Origin: Tethya wilhelma
Taxonomy: Eukaryota > Porifera > Demospongiae > Tethyida > Tethyidae
Assembly: GCA_964030475.1 (NCBI GenBank)
Contig: CAXIPT010000042.1
Span: 1-64,000 of the forward strand
Length of the DNA stretch: 64,000 nucleotides
Direction: 5' to 3'
A program made the position numbers and the translations under genes. The notes below the pieces were generated by a model. That model saw only the letters and a list, made by a program, of their open reading frames with translations, was not told the origin of the DNA and did no database searches. Positions 54,247 to 63,999 of the stretch are shown piece by piece. Positions within the stretch are counted from its first letter, which is position 1. Each line of letters starts with the position of its first letter.

Positions 54247-55025
54247 CATAGGTAATATAGACTACGTAACCGGGATTGGTGACTTCTCACGTGAGCAATA
54301 CACTAATACAAACTCTGTGTGTCGCCGTTTCTTGTTCGCGCGCCCAAGTACAGCTGTCATTTTTTCACAAAACACTGAGCTGTCTTGGAAGTTAGTATTT
54401 TCTGAAGTAGATTTTCTAGAGATGATTGTTTATATGGCAGTTATTTCCTGCCTATTCAAGTATTTCAATTCTGTAACTAGCTGTTTATGTGGCTAAAAGT
54501 CAGTCAAGTTGAATATTTCTTGAGTATGAGTCCAAAAAAGTACGCTACTTCAGCGGGTGAGTTTGTCATAATTTATCATGTATAATTTTTAGTACTGACT
54601 ATTTTTTTCAAACCTGTAGACTCTAATCAACTGTAGGAGCCTTTGGAGTATCCATTATGTTGCCTTCTATCCAAGTGTTTTGCTTCTGCTGAACAGGACA
54701 GTCCAAAACAGCCGTGCCGTTTAGATATTTTGTTTCATTTTGTACTAAATGGTTCATTTATCATTGTAATTATTATGTCAATAGATTGTAATAAAATGAC
54801 TTTCAATACTTGCTTCTGCTCTATATCTATTTATTTTATGCCTGAACTTTCGTGCAGTCATAGTGTATTTGCGTTCTTGGCGCTTTTTGTGTGGGCTATA
54901 CTAGCCGCCAGCTGCATCTTTCACTCAACAAAACCACGACACACTTTGTCCAACGACAAAGTACAGGACTATACTGCTCACGTGAGAAGTCACCAATCCC
55001 GGTTACGTAGTCTATATTATCTATG
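54247..55025. mobile_element. 779-bp non-autonomous DNA transposon
   Basis: Terminal inverted repeats of about 50 bp: CATAGGTAATATAGACTACG at the left and CGTAGTCTATATTATCTATG at the right, continuing through GTAACCGGGATTGGTGACTT. Flanked by GATGAAC on both sides (54240-54246 and 55026-55032); units 1, 2 and 3 have one GATGAAC at the empty site. The superfamily cannot be fixed from a 7-8-bp duplication. An internal open frame is not transposase-like. Confidence 0.9.
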
Positions 55026-55728
55026 GATGAACCCACTCACCTCTCCCCCTCCCTCTGGCCACTGGGACAGAGAGAGGCCGTTTGGTCTAATTCGTCTAAT
55101 CCTCTAATTTTGTTTCATCTACTCCTGGTTTGTCTAAGTCTTCTTTATTAAATTTATCCTTTCAATTCCTGCTAACTGCTTTAGAATGATGGTATGTTCA
55201 TGAAATGTTCATTTTGTGTGGCAGGCACCCTCTTCTCTTGCTCTTGTTAGACACACATGTACGCAAGTGTACAAACACACACAAACACACACACATACAG
55301 ACAGATACCTATAAGTGGACTTCACTGAGAAAGGGAGAGATTGGTCAGAGAAGCAGCCCCTTCTATAGTTTGGCTGATAAACCACCATCCAATATCGAGA
55401 AACCTCTACTCGATATTCCTCTGGCAAAAATGAATGCTACAGCCAGAATTTTATGCAGGTAGCAAATCAATTCTTTGTGCATTTGTAAACTTAAGCTCAT
55501 TATCAATACTGATTGTTAGTGTTGTGGGCTCTGGTACTGTCCTGTTTACAAGTTCTAGTTGCATTGTTTATCAATCATTATTTCCTTAGAATTAATGACA
55601 AGTCATTTTATTCTTGGGCGTGTACTCAAATTAAATACCTTCATTTTGTTAGCTCATTGTTGAGCAACCCTTTATCAGTATTAATTCTTTTAACCATAGT
55701 CTTGTTGGTTTACACTCATGTATACAGG

Positions 55729-56167
55729 CTGTTCCTCTACAAACAAAGCTTCCCTGTTCTTGGTCATGTACACAGTGGTAACATCTTTGTCCAGGATGGT
55801 GTGTGCAGGTTGGGTGGCTATGAGAACACACTCCTTGGCTACAGATCTTGGCACTACAAGATGTGCCAAGACCAATTGGAACACATGGATGTGATCATGT
55901 TTGGTAAGGATCATCACATAAAGAAACTATGTACGTTATCCATTCGTCCAGCACATTCATGATTTATTTTTTACTCTTGTTTACTGCTCATACAGGCTAT
56001 CAACAAGGCTTCCCTGTTCTTGGTCATGTACACAGTGGCAACATCTTTGTCCAGGATGGTGTGCATGTGCAGGTTGGGTGGCTATGAGAACACACTCCTT
56101 GGCTACAGATCTAGGTACTACAGGATGTGCCAAGACCACTTGGAACACATGGATGTGATCATGTTTG
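55729..56167 (+). pseudogene. Tandemly doubled C-lobe exon of unit 4
   Basis: Two copies about 270 bp apart (55729-55905, 55998-56167), both with VLGHVHSGNIFVQDG. The first keeps the frame through MDVIMFG; the second has GTGTGCATGTGCAGG where sisters have GTGTGCAGG. Confidence 0.65.
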
Positions 56168-56227
56168 GTAAGGGTCATCACATAAAGAAACTGTATTTTA
56201 CTATGTTTTCCTTACGTACACTATTTT

Positions 56228-56289
56228 NNNNNNNNNNNNNNNNNNNNNNNNNNNNNNNNNNNNNNNNNNNNNNNNNNNNNNNNNNNNNN
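56228..56289. other. Assembly gap (62 N)
   Basis: Run of N between unit 4 and the MITE/ABC transporter region. Sequences on the two sides are not shown to be neighbours. Confidence 0.99.
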
Positions 56290-56510
56290 TACCGTATAGC
56301 CGGAAATATTGACGGGGATTTTAATTTGACGGTTTGACGGTCAAAGTCCAAATCGTCAAATTTAAATCCGCCAATATTTTGGGCGCCGTATATGAATGTA
56401 TTATGCGCACGCGCAAATCGTCAAATTTAAATTCGTCAATATTTTTATTTTGTGTTCTGCGGAGCAAACCGTCAAATTTTTTGACCGTCAATATTTCCTG
56501 CTATACGGTA
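56290..56510. mobile_element. MITE with TACCGTATAGCCGGAAAT ends
   Basis: Left end TACCGTATAGCCGGAAATAT, right end ATATTTCCTGCTATACGGTA; arms contain alternating GTCAAATTTAAATYCG. Lone similar ends occur at 18264-18287 and about 10187. No ORF. Confidence 0.85.
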
Positions 56511-56579
56511 TATCATGTTGATCACTGATTAACTCCATCAACAATGTCATGCATGTCTTTGTTATTTTCTCCCTTTTAG

Positions 56580-57690
56580 AGTGGAATGAGGTTCATTGCT
56601 ATCATTTTGACTGCATCAGCTGCTAATGTCTATATTTTGATACCATCTGCTTTTCTCATCGTGGTGTTTCTCTCTCTGAGATGGTACTACCTCAAGACAT
56701 CACGAGATGTCAAGAGACTGGAGGCTATATGTATGTTAGTGTGAAACCAGCTGATCCTCTACTTAGTTTTATTTAGCCATTTCTCTCCCTCAGCTCGTAG
56801 TCCACTGTACTCTCACATCTCAGTAACTCTACAAGGTCTACCCACCATCAGGTCATTTGGGAAGGAACATTTGGACATTTCTCTGGAGAAGCTTCATGAC
56901 TTTCAAAACAGGCACTCACAGGTATAATAAAAGGATGTCCATGCACTTCTTTTGGACATGTCACTTGTTCATATTTGTGTTTACTCTATATAATAAAGGT
57001 TTGTTCTTTTGTTACTGTATTGCTTAGGGTTGGTATTTGTTTCTTGCTACAACACGATGGTTTGGGTTGAGAATAGATCTCACTGCAGTAGTCTTTGTAG
57101 CAGCTGTGGCTTTCATCTCAATATATCTTGCTTCTCGTAAGCAAAATTATATCAGCATAACTGTATATTAATTTTATTAATTTTAGTACTTTCTGAATTT
57201 TTTCATGTCGACTCTTTAGAGTTGAACACTGGTTTGGTTGCTCTTGGACTAGCATATAGTGTTTCACTTGCTGATTTGATACAATACTCTGTCAGAGAAA
57301 GTGCTGAAATTGAAAACATTGTAAGACTAAAGATCTAGAATAATGGTGATGTGACAGACTAATAAAACTAATCTATGCATGTCCTGTACATTTCAGATGA
57401 TATCCACTGAGCGTATCATGGCTTATGGTCGTCTGGAATCTGAAGCTTCACTGGAGACACTTCCTCCAAATGAAAAANTGACTCATCCCTACAGGACTTG
57501 AAGGAGACCAAAGATAAAGGTACAGTATTTGGTAATCATACCAGCTATTAAAGTCCATCTGCATGGTTTGAGAATGCCAACAGAGAAAAAAATTGGGTAA
57601 CTTTCTTGGTATCCAATTGATTAAAAAATTTCAAACACCGAATGCACTCATTCTCGCTAGCCATTCTTTGATTGCTGTTTCAGCTGTCCC
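56580..57690 (+). pseudogene. ABCC/MRP-type transporter, second membrane domain, cut by a retrotransposon
   Basis: Exons 56580-56730, 56794-56921, 57028-57136, 57220-57320, 57397-57519 and the first 7 nt of another (57684-57690). All phases agree. Blocks typical of ABCC4-like TMD2 are present: LKTSRDVKRLEAI, SRSPLYSHISVTLQGLPTIR, TTRWFGLRIDLTAVVF, MISTERIMAYGRLESEA. Full-length members follow with the second nucleotide-binding domain; here the next exon (after TTTCAG) is interrupted after CTGTCCC by the LTR at 57691. The N at 57478 stands in an A run where one base must be missing for the frame to go on to DSSLQDLKETKDK, probably a sequencing uncertainty. Exons before 56580 lie across the gap or are absent. 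The allele shown cannot make a working transporter unless the insertion is polymorphic. Confidence 0.8.
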
Positions 57691-57870
57691 TGTTGAGCCC
57701 TCTTTGCTCAGATTACACTGGATACAGTACAGCATGCACCACGCACTCACACTTGACTCTTTTATTTGAGATTCTAATTATACGAAAAAGAAATTTCTAA
57801 TAAAACTCAAATAATGCAATAGTCATAGAGAATGTGAAGTAAGTTTGAATACACACACAAGATCTCAACA
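57691..57870 (-). repeat. 3' LTR of BEL/Pao element 1
   Basis: 180 bp with 7-bp inverted ends TGTTGAG/CTCAACA. It lacks about 9 nt that the other LTR has after AATGCAAT. Confidence 0.95.
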
Positions 57871-58117
57871 TAGACCGCCGGCCTAAGACTAAATAGTCTT
57901 ACAAGAAAGAAATAGAGAAATTCAAGCGTCACTGAGGACAAACTTAATGAGCTGACTCGAACACAAATGAGATGACTTAACGTATACATGAACAAAGCTC
58001 AAAATGATCACAAAACACAACAAAGTACACACAGAAAACTACACTGACAGTTTACAACATACATTATTGAGTTTAACTTACAATAGTTAGTTAGTTCCAA
58101 TGTTCACAGATACAAAT

Positions 58118-59209
58118 TTAAGAGTTCTTGGGGATGCTCGATAGCAAAAGAGCCAATTTCGTTACAGGTCTCTTATAGGTTCCAGTTTTGGTCTTTACGT
58201 TGACCACTCTCGTTATACGATCCTTCCCAGGAAATGTCTCAGTGACACAACCCAATGGCCATGTAGTAGGGACCAGACCATCTTCATGAATCACTACAAT
58301 ATCACCGATAGAGAGGTTTGAGGAAGCCTTATGATAATTGGCATACTTTCTCAAGCTGGTCAGGTAGTCTGCAGACCACCATTGCCAGAAGTGCCGTACT
58401 AGGTTCTGGCATAGATGCCAATGACGCAACAGCATGACAAGACGATATGAGAAAGCTGGATCTGGCAATGCCTCAAGAGGCCTTCCAATCAAAAAATGCC
58501 CGGGGGTTAGTGCATCGTATCCATCGTCATCGCAAGAGAGAGCCACTAGTGGACGGCTGTTCAAACATGACTCCACTTGAGTGAGTACAGTTGTATATTC
58601 CTCAAATGTCAACTTAACTCCTGACAATACACGCTTGAGATGGTACTTTGTACTCTTCTCACATGATTCCCACAGACCACCAAAGTGTGGTGAACGCTCA
58701 GGGATGAATTTCCAACTGATTTTCTGAGAAGAACAGAATTGAGATATAGCGGTTTGGTTAACTTGCTCCTGAAGAAATTCTGAAAGCTCTTTCAGCTCCC
58801 TGTGTGAACCAACAAAGTTAGAGCCGTGATTGCTCCATATGAGAGATGGTTTTCCTCGTCGTGAAATAAATCTTCGAAGTGTCGCGATGAATGCTTTAGA
58901 TGTTAAGTCGGACACTAATTCAAGGTGAGCAGCTTTCACAGTGAGCGACACAAATACACATATGTAGGCCTTGACCACGACAGGTCGACGCACATGACCA
59001 TGTTTGATGAAGAATGGACCAGCGTAGTCCACTCCTACATTGTCGAAGACAATATCAGGGGTCATATGCTCCATCGGCAACTGACCCATAAGCTGTGGAG
59101 TAGGCTTCTGTGACTTGCGACTACAGGTGATACAAGATCGAGTGATAGAACGAACAACTCTTTTGCCACCAATAATGTAGTAACGACGATTGAGGAAAGA
59201 CATAAGCAA
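58118..59209 (-). CDS. Integrase of BEL/Pao element 1
   Basis: 363 codons. A zinc-binding-like C-T-C at CITCSRK, then the core with VGVDYAGPF (first Asp), and IWSNHGSNFVG, where the second acid of the DDE triad is usually Asp (SDNG/SDHG) but here Asn; PHFGGLWES carries the Glu. The C-terminal DUF5641-type part follows (GDIVVIHEDGLVPTTWPLG). If real, the Asn would inactivate strand transfer. A preceding piece (59523-59311) holds the integrase N-terminal region in another frame. Confidence 0.85.
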   Translation of the reverse strand: MLMSFLNRRYYIIGGKRVVRSITRSCITCSRKSQKPTPQLMGQLPMEHMTPDIVFDNVGVDYAGPFFIKHGHVRRPVVVKAYICVFVSLTVKAAHLELVSDLTSKAFIATLRRFISRRGKPSLIWSNHGSNFVGSHRELKELSEFLQEQVNQTAISQFCSSQKISWKFIPERSPHFGGLWESCEKSTKYHLKRVLSGVKLTFEEYTTVLTQVESCLNSRPLVALSCDDDGYDALTPGHFLIGRPLEALPDPAFSYRLVMLLRHWHLCQNLVRHFWQWWSADYLTSLRKYANYHKASSNLSIGDIVVIHEDGLVPTTWPLGCVTETFPGKDRITRVVNVKTKTGTYKRPVTKLALLLSSIPKNS

Positions 59210-59310
59210 AGTAGGCCCTGCGTGAAGCAGTCGAAGGTGTTCGGTCCAAATGATGGACTAATGGGTGCCAACCACTCAAGATGATGGGATACATCATAGC
59301 ATAAGCAAGG

Positions 59311-61769
59311 TTAGAAGCTTGTTCCCTCCCATGCACTGACTCTCAACACTCCTCGTGAGTCAACAAATGGATGCAGTGACAGAAGAGCACTATTAGGAGG
59401 TAGAATCTTCTTGGCGATGAGAGATTTCAACTCAGGGTGGAAGCATTGGTACTGAGACACAGAAATCCAATACATTTCAGAATCAATGACTTCTTCAACA
59501 GTCAGAGCCATCATGAGAGGCACAGCTTGAGCGAGCTAGGAGTCTCTTCAGATTCTTAATGAAATGGATCACACGAATAAACATGTTGAAAGAAGAGATC
59601 AAACGGAACAATGGGTTCCTTTTGACACAAGTTGAGTGTGTAGACAGATCTCCTTCACTTCGTCAGTATCATCAGAGGATGTGTCAGCAGATGCATCCAG
59701 TTGGGTTGGCCATTCTACAGAGTGGAGTTTTAACCATGAAGGTCTGGACCACCACAAGTCGTGATCGAGTAACTCTTTGGGAAAGAGCCCACGTGACGCA
59801 CAATCTGCAGGATTATCCTGACCCTTGACATGATGCCAATTCTTTGGTGGAATGAGACTAACAATCGAGGACACTCGGTTGCCAACGTAGGTCTTGAATC
59901 TACGAGGACTGCCATCAAGCCAATTGATGACGATTGTACTGTCAGTCCAGGCCATGGTGTTTTCGATAGGTATATTCAGAGTAATCCGGACTCAGTGTAA
60001 CAACTTGGAGAGGAGGTGCGCTCCACAAAATTCCAATCTGGGAATCGACAAACGCTTGATGGGAGCTACTTTGGTCTTCGATGTGACGAGGGTCACGTGG
60101 ATATTGCCAACAGTATCTTCAATTCTCAAATAGAGGACACCGGAATAAGCGTCTTCAGAAGCATCGCTGAAACCGTGCAACTGTAGCGACGTAACTTCAA
60201 CATCTTTCGGATAGTAACATCGTGGAATGTGAACCAAAGACAACAACTTGAGCTCAGTTGAGAGTGCCATTGAGACCATACATCTTCAATAGATTTGGGA
60301 ACAGGCTCATCCCAATCGACTCGCAACTCCCACAGTCGCTGGAGGAGGATTTTTGCCTTTATGATAGCTGGTCCAAACCAGCCAAGCACATCGTAAGTGC
60401 GGGCAATATCAGACACAAGTCTCCTCTTAGTCAAACCATCTTCAGCAGGAAGGTGGTTGGTGACATCCAGTCGAAAATGATCCATCACGGAGTGCCATTC
60501 GACATCTAGAGTCTTGGTGTAAATGTCGTCCGTTTCACAAATGGTCAAAGAGGTTTGAGAGTCACACAATTCCAATGGTATAGCTCGAAGAACATCAGGG
60601 CTACTTGAGTTCCACTTCTGGAGCAGAAATTCAGCCTTGGAGAATAGTGAGTGATTGCAACTGATTGCGAATCTCTACAGCTTGTTGTACTGAGTCGGCA
60701 CCTGTGAGACAATCGTCAGCATAAAACGAGTCATTAATTCACTACATTTGAAGCAAGGGGATACTCTTGAGCAAAATCAGCAGCATTGCGTTTGACGCAC
60801 ATGTTTGCTTTGAATGACAAAGAGGAAACACCAAAGGTTACTCGCGTCATCCGAAAATCCTTGAGTGCGCCTTCTGGATCAGACCTCCAGACAAATCGAT
60901 GTATAGATTGCGATCAGAAGGGGGAAGCTCTATGGCTCGATACATTTTACTCATATCAGCCACTAGTGCGATCCGGTGCATCCGGAAACGAAGCAGGACA
61001 TCAACTAGTTGAGGGTGCACAGTGGGACCCACCATGAGAGTGTCGTTAAGCGAGACACCAGATGCAGATTTCATTGAAGCATTGAAAACGGCACGTATAT
61101 CTTTGTAGTGGTGCTAGACTGTTTATGCACAGCGTGCATCGGCAAGTAGAAACAATCGGAACAAGGAAGGTTTAGATCTTCAGTCGGGACCAACTCAGCA
61201 TGACCAAGCTCAAAGTATTCCTGTATGACTTCAGCAAATGGTTCAAACTGGTTCTTGGCACGCAGGGAGCGTTCCAACGATAGAAAGCGACAGACAGCAT
61301 GGGAGCGAGATTCACCGATTGCACTGGCGTTTTGCTTCCTCTGTAGTAGGACCACGAATCTGCCGCAACTTAGGCGACTGTGGTTAGATTCAAAATGTTG
61401 AACTGCTGCTTGTTCTTCAGGCGTCATTGCTTGGTCAGACAAAGGGTTGTCCTCAATCTCCCAGAAACGGCGAAGGATATTGTCACAGGAATTGAGAGCA
61501 ACATGACAAGAAACAACGTGACTAGGAACCAGATTTGCATCAATTGCATCAGCAAGCACCCACCCAAAGTGGGTCTCAAAAGCTGTAGGGGTACCTGGCT
61601 TCCCGTACTGCCGGCCAGTGAGTAATACATCAACGAAGACGTCGACTCCTAATAGCAAATCAATTGGACCACAACGACCAAAGTCAGGATCTGCTAGCTG
61701 AAGATTTGTCAAATGATCCCAATCAGGCCACGGAGCGTGAGGGTAGATCACACGTGAGTTGTTGTACAA
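59311..61769 (-). pseudogene. Broken pol (protease tail, RT, RNase H) of element 1
   Basis: Frames high to low: 61769-61071 (DUF1758-type GVDVFVDVLLTGRQYG, HFGWVLADA, RT start), 61074-60847 (SGVSLNDTLMVGPTVHPQL, ALVADMSKMYRA with the first RT Asp), about 60740-60670 (YADDCLTGAD, the RT catalytic box), 60575-60126 (AEDGLTKRRLVSDIARTYDV), 60279-59992 (RNase H, LHGFSDASEDAYSGVLYLR), 59955-59599 (MAWTDSTIVINWLDG, ADCASRGLFP). Shifts between these pieces show decay. The order is standard for BEL/Pao. Confidence 0.85.
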
Positions 61770-61856
61770 TTGCTGCTGACACGCTCAGTACTTTAGTTGA
61801 AAGGTTAACAGGTGACACTTGAAAGTTCGTAAACGAATGGGTCTGCGATTCATGAG

Positions 61857-63653
61857 TCATGGCAGCAATGCCAGAAACAACATATCTTGCTTAGTTCTAG
61901 GGAGGCCAAGGCTTTGAGCTAGGCGCTCAGACACAAAAGAGGCTGACGAAGCACTATCAAGCAGAGCTCTTGCTACAACGAGTGAGCCATTAGGCGATTT
62001 GACAAGTACCTGGCAGTTCATGAGCAAAAAATCGCTTCGCTTGCTGATAGCCGTGGCTGCAAGTATGCCATGCAAAGAATTAACATTGCCACTCACATTG
62101 GATTGAGAGGTATTCCCATCTTGAGGAGGAGAACTCTGAGCAGCTGCGGTGACACTAATCGGAGTGGATGATATACTCGGTCGGTCAAGGTGTAATAGCG
62201 TGTGATGGGGCTTCTGGCAGATCTTGCATTTGTGGACAGAACTGCATTGCTTCCAAAAGTGTCTAGTGCCAAGGCAATTGCTACAGAGCTTGCTGCCTTT
62301 CACAGTAGAGAGCTTGAGTTCAGGTGACATTAACTTGAATTTTGGACAAGCATAGAGCGGGTGTCTCTCAGCCTCACAAACGGGACACTGGCTCGGGGAT
62401 CGAGAGTCGATACTACCTGCATGAGAAGTAACAAAGTTAGAAGTTTTCTTACCACCATGGTGAACCTTGTCGGTGGAGTGTGCTTCTGTAGCTTGAGCTC
62501 GCAGATCCAAGAACTCAAGTAAGTCATTGTAGTGGGGAACAACAGATGCCTTTTGGCTGTGAGACTGCCACATGAACATGGTTGTTTCATCAAGCTTGAG
62601 TTTGATGACAGAGGTGATAAATGGTCCAGGTGGTTCATAACCCATGGACTTCAAAGCCCAAACATGTTGCTGTATAGTGTCGTGTAGATGTCTCAGCTCC
62701 TTACCACTACCATCCTTCAGAGGGGCAGCATCGAGAATCATCTTGACATGGGCGTTATGAATTAATCTCCGACGATTGTACCTTGACTGGAGGCATTCCA
62801 CAGCTTCTGCGTAATTTTCACCAGATTGTATTAATCCATCAATGCAACCCTTGGCAGATCCACCCTTCAGGGCTTGCTGAAGGTACACAAATTTCTCTGC
62901 ATTAGACAACATGGGATGCTCATGTACAGAAATGCAGAATTGCTCCCAGAACTTGGTCCAGTGCAATAGGTTGCCACTGAACTGCAGAACATCTAATTTC
63001 GGTAATTTAATTCCCTTCGGATCATGAGATGAGGACGTTGGAGCAGCTTTTGCTGATGTCCCTGAGTTTGATAGCTCCTTGAGATGGAGAGAACACTCAA
63101 ACAGGGTCCTTTCAAGGTCTTTGATAGCTGACGGAAGAGGATCCTCTTCCTCTAGGGTCAACGACAGTAGGACATTGCTGATGTCAACCATCTCTGCCTT
63201 GAGATCCATCAACTGTTCTTGATACTGTTGCACTTTGAACACCTCCTTAGAAGTCACACTTGTCAAGGCAGTCCCAGTCTCTGTCAGACGAGATGCCTGA
63301 CGGTCACATCGTCGTATCAACAGATCACGAGTACTCAATTCCTTCACAGGGGTAGGGCGAGTTGAGTCGGCTAGTGCCATGATGCGTACAGTGAGTGCAC
63401 CTACAACATCGTAATGTTCATCTAAGATGGCTTGCTCAGCCATCAGGGTCTCTTCGCTGTCAATTAAATCAATTAAATCCAAGTGATTTTTCTTGAAATC
63501 GATGTCATGCTCCTTGAGTTTAGCCAACATTTGTCGAGCAGAGTCATGAGTGTTGGGGCTATCAGGTTTACTCTCACTCTCAGCGAGGCGAGTGCTCAAA
63601 TGAGTTATAGAGCCCTTTGCAACTCCTCTTCTCCTTCGGAGTTTGTCGGCCAT
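61857..63653 (-). CDS. Gag-protease of BEL/Pao element 1
   Basis: 598 codons from ATG 63653. N-terminal coiled-coil-like region (MADKLRRRRGVAKGSITHLS), DUF1759 capsid-like domain (KLPKLDVLQFSGNLLHWTKF, CLQSRYNRRRLIHNAHVKMI), Cys/His knuckles (CPVCEAERHPLYAC, CSNCLGTRHFWKQC, CKICQKPHHTLLH), then the aspartic protease start (ALLDSASSASFVSERLAQSL). The frame ends shortly after and protease continues in another frame from 61769. The longest intact ORF of the window. Confidence 0.9.
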   Translation of the reverse strand: MADKLRRRRGVAKGSITHLSTRLAESESKPDSPNTHDSARQMLAKLKEHDIDFKKNHLDLIDLIDSEETLMAEQAILDEHYDVVGALTVRIMALADSTRPTPVKELSTRDLLIRRCDRQASRLTETGTALTSVTSKEVFKVQQYQEQLMDLKAEMVDISNVLLSLTLEEEDPLPSAIKDLERTLFECSLHLKELSNSGTSAKAAPTSSSHDPKGIKLPKLDVLQFSGNLLHWTKFWEQFCISVHEHPMLSNAEKFVYLQQALKGGSAKGCIDGLIQSGENYAEAVECLQSRYNRRRLIHNAHVKMILDAAPLKDGSGKELRHLHDTIQQHVWALKSMGYEPPGPFITSVIKLKLDETTMFMWQSHSQKASVVPHYNDLLEFLDLRAQATEAHSTDKVHHGGKKTSNFVTSHAGSIDSRSPSQCPVCEAERHPLYACPKFKLMSPELKLSTVKGSKLCSNCLGTRHFWKQCSSVHKCKICQKPHHTLLHLDRPSISSTPISVTAAAQSSPPQDGNTSQSNVSGNVNSLHGILAATAISKRSDFLLMNCQVLVKSPNGSLVVARALLDSASSASFVSERLAQSLGLPRTKQDMLFLALLP

Positions 63654-63788
63654 ATCACGATTACGTAATCACGGTCAACTGGAAACACGTGGTGCAGGGG
63701 GGCGAACAGGTCGCTGTAGATAGACTTATAAATTGAGAGTTAGAATTCCGAGCAAGGACCAAAAGTCAAAATACAGTTCTTTGCCGCG

Positions 63789-63806
63789 ATCCGGCTTGAA
63801 GGACCA
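63789..63806 (-). promoter_or_regulatory. Primer-binding site of element 1 (tRNA-Tyr-like)
   Basis: Minus-strand TGGTCCTTCAAGCCGGAT, starting 5 nt after the LTR end. It differs by one base from the element 2 site and so from the complement of tRNA-Tyr. Confidence 0.75.
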
Positions 63807-63811
63807 AACTA

Positions 63812-63999
63812 TGTTGAGCCCTCTTTGCTCAGATTACACTAGATACTGTACAGCATGCACCACGCACTTGCACTTGACTCTTTTATTCGAGATTCTAATT
63901 ATGCGAAAAAGAAATTTCTAACAAAACTCAAATAATGCAATGATGTAATAGCCCTAGAGAATGCGAAGTAAGTTTGAATACACACACAAGATCTCAACA
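63812..63999 (-). repeat. 5' LTR of BEL/Pao element 1
   Basis: 188 bp, TGTTGAG to CTCAACA on the plus strand. It ends one base before the window end; that base is G. Confidence 0.95.

Larger units (their letters stand above)
54110..56220 (+). pseudogene. U-box/PXK-like array, unit 4
   Basis: Starts in mid-intron right after an N (54109). Contains the TIR transposon 54247-55025, pre-C-lobe exon 55357-55458 (1-nt deletion, frame lost), C-lobe exon 55729-55905 (5-nt deletion near the start, then open through HSGNIFVQDG), and a second C-lobe copy 55998-56167 (deletion at the start and a 4-nt insertion after DGV). It runs into the 62-base gap at 56228. No U-box is seen. Each exon is broken differently from the other units. 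Confidence 0.65.
57691..63999 (-). mobile_element. BEL/Pao LTR element 1, full length
   Basis: Two LTRs (57691-57870 and 63812-63999, TGTTGAG...CTCAACA) flank gag-protease, RT, RNase H and integrase in the usual BEL/Pao order. A tRNA-Tyr-like primer site follows the 5' LTR after 5 nt. It is inserted in a coding exon of the ABCC gene. The flank on the left ends GTCCC; the single base after the right LTR is G. Pol is broken by several frameshifts and stops. LTR differences (about ten substitutions and an indel in about 180 bp) suggest it is older than element 2. Confidence 0.95.

Noticed and set aside
54643..55107. 154-codon frame within the TIR transposon
   Set aside because: No transposase motif, and it runs out of the element into array intron, so it is chance.
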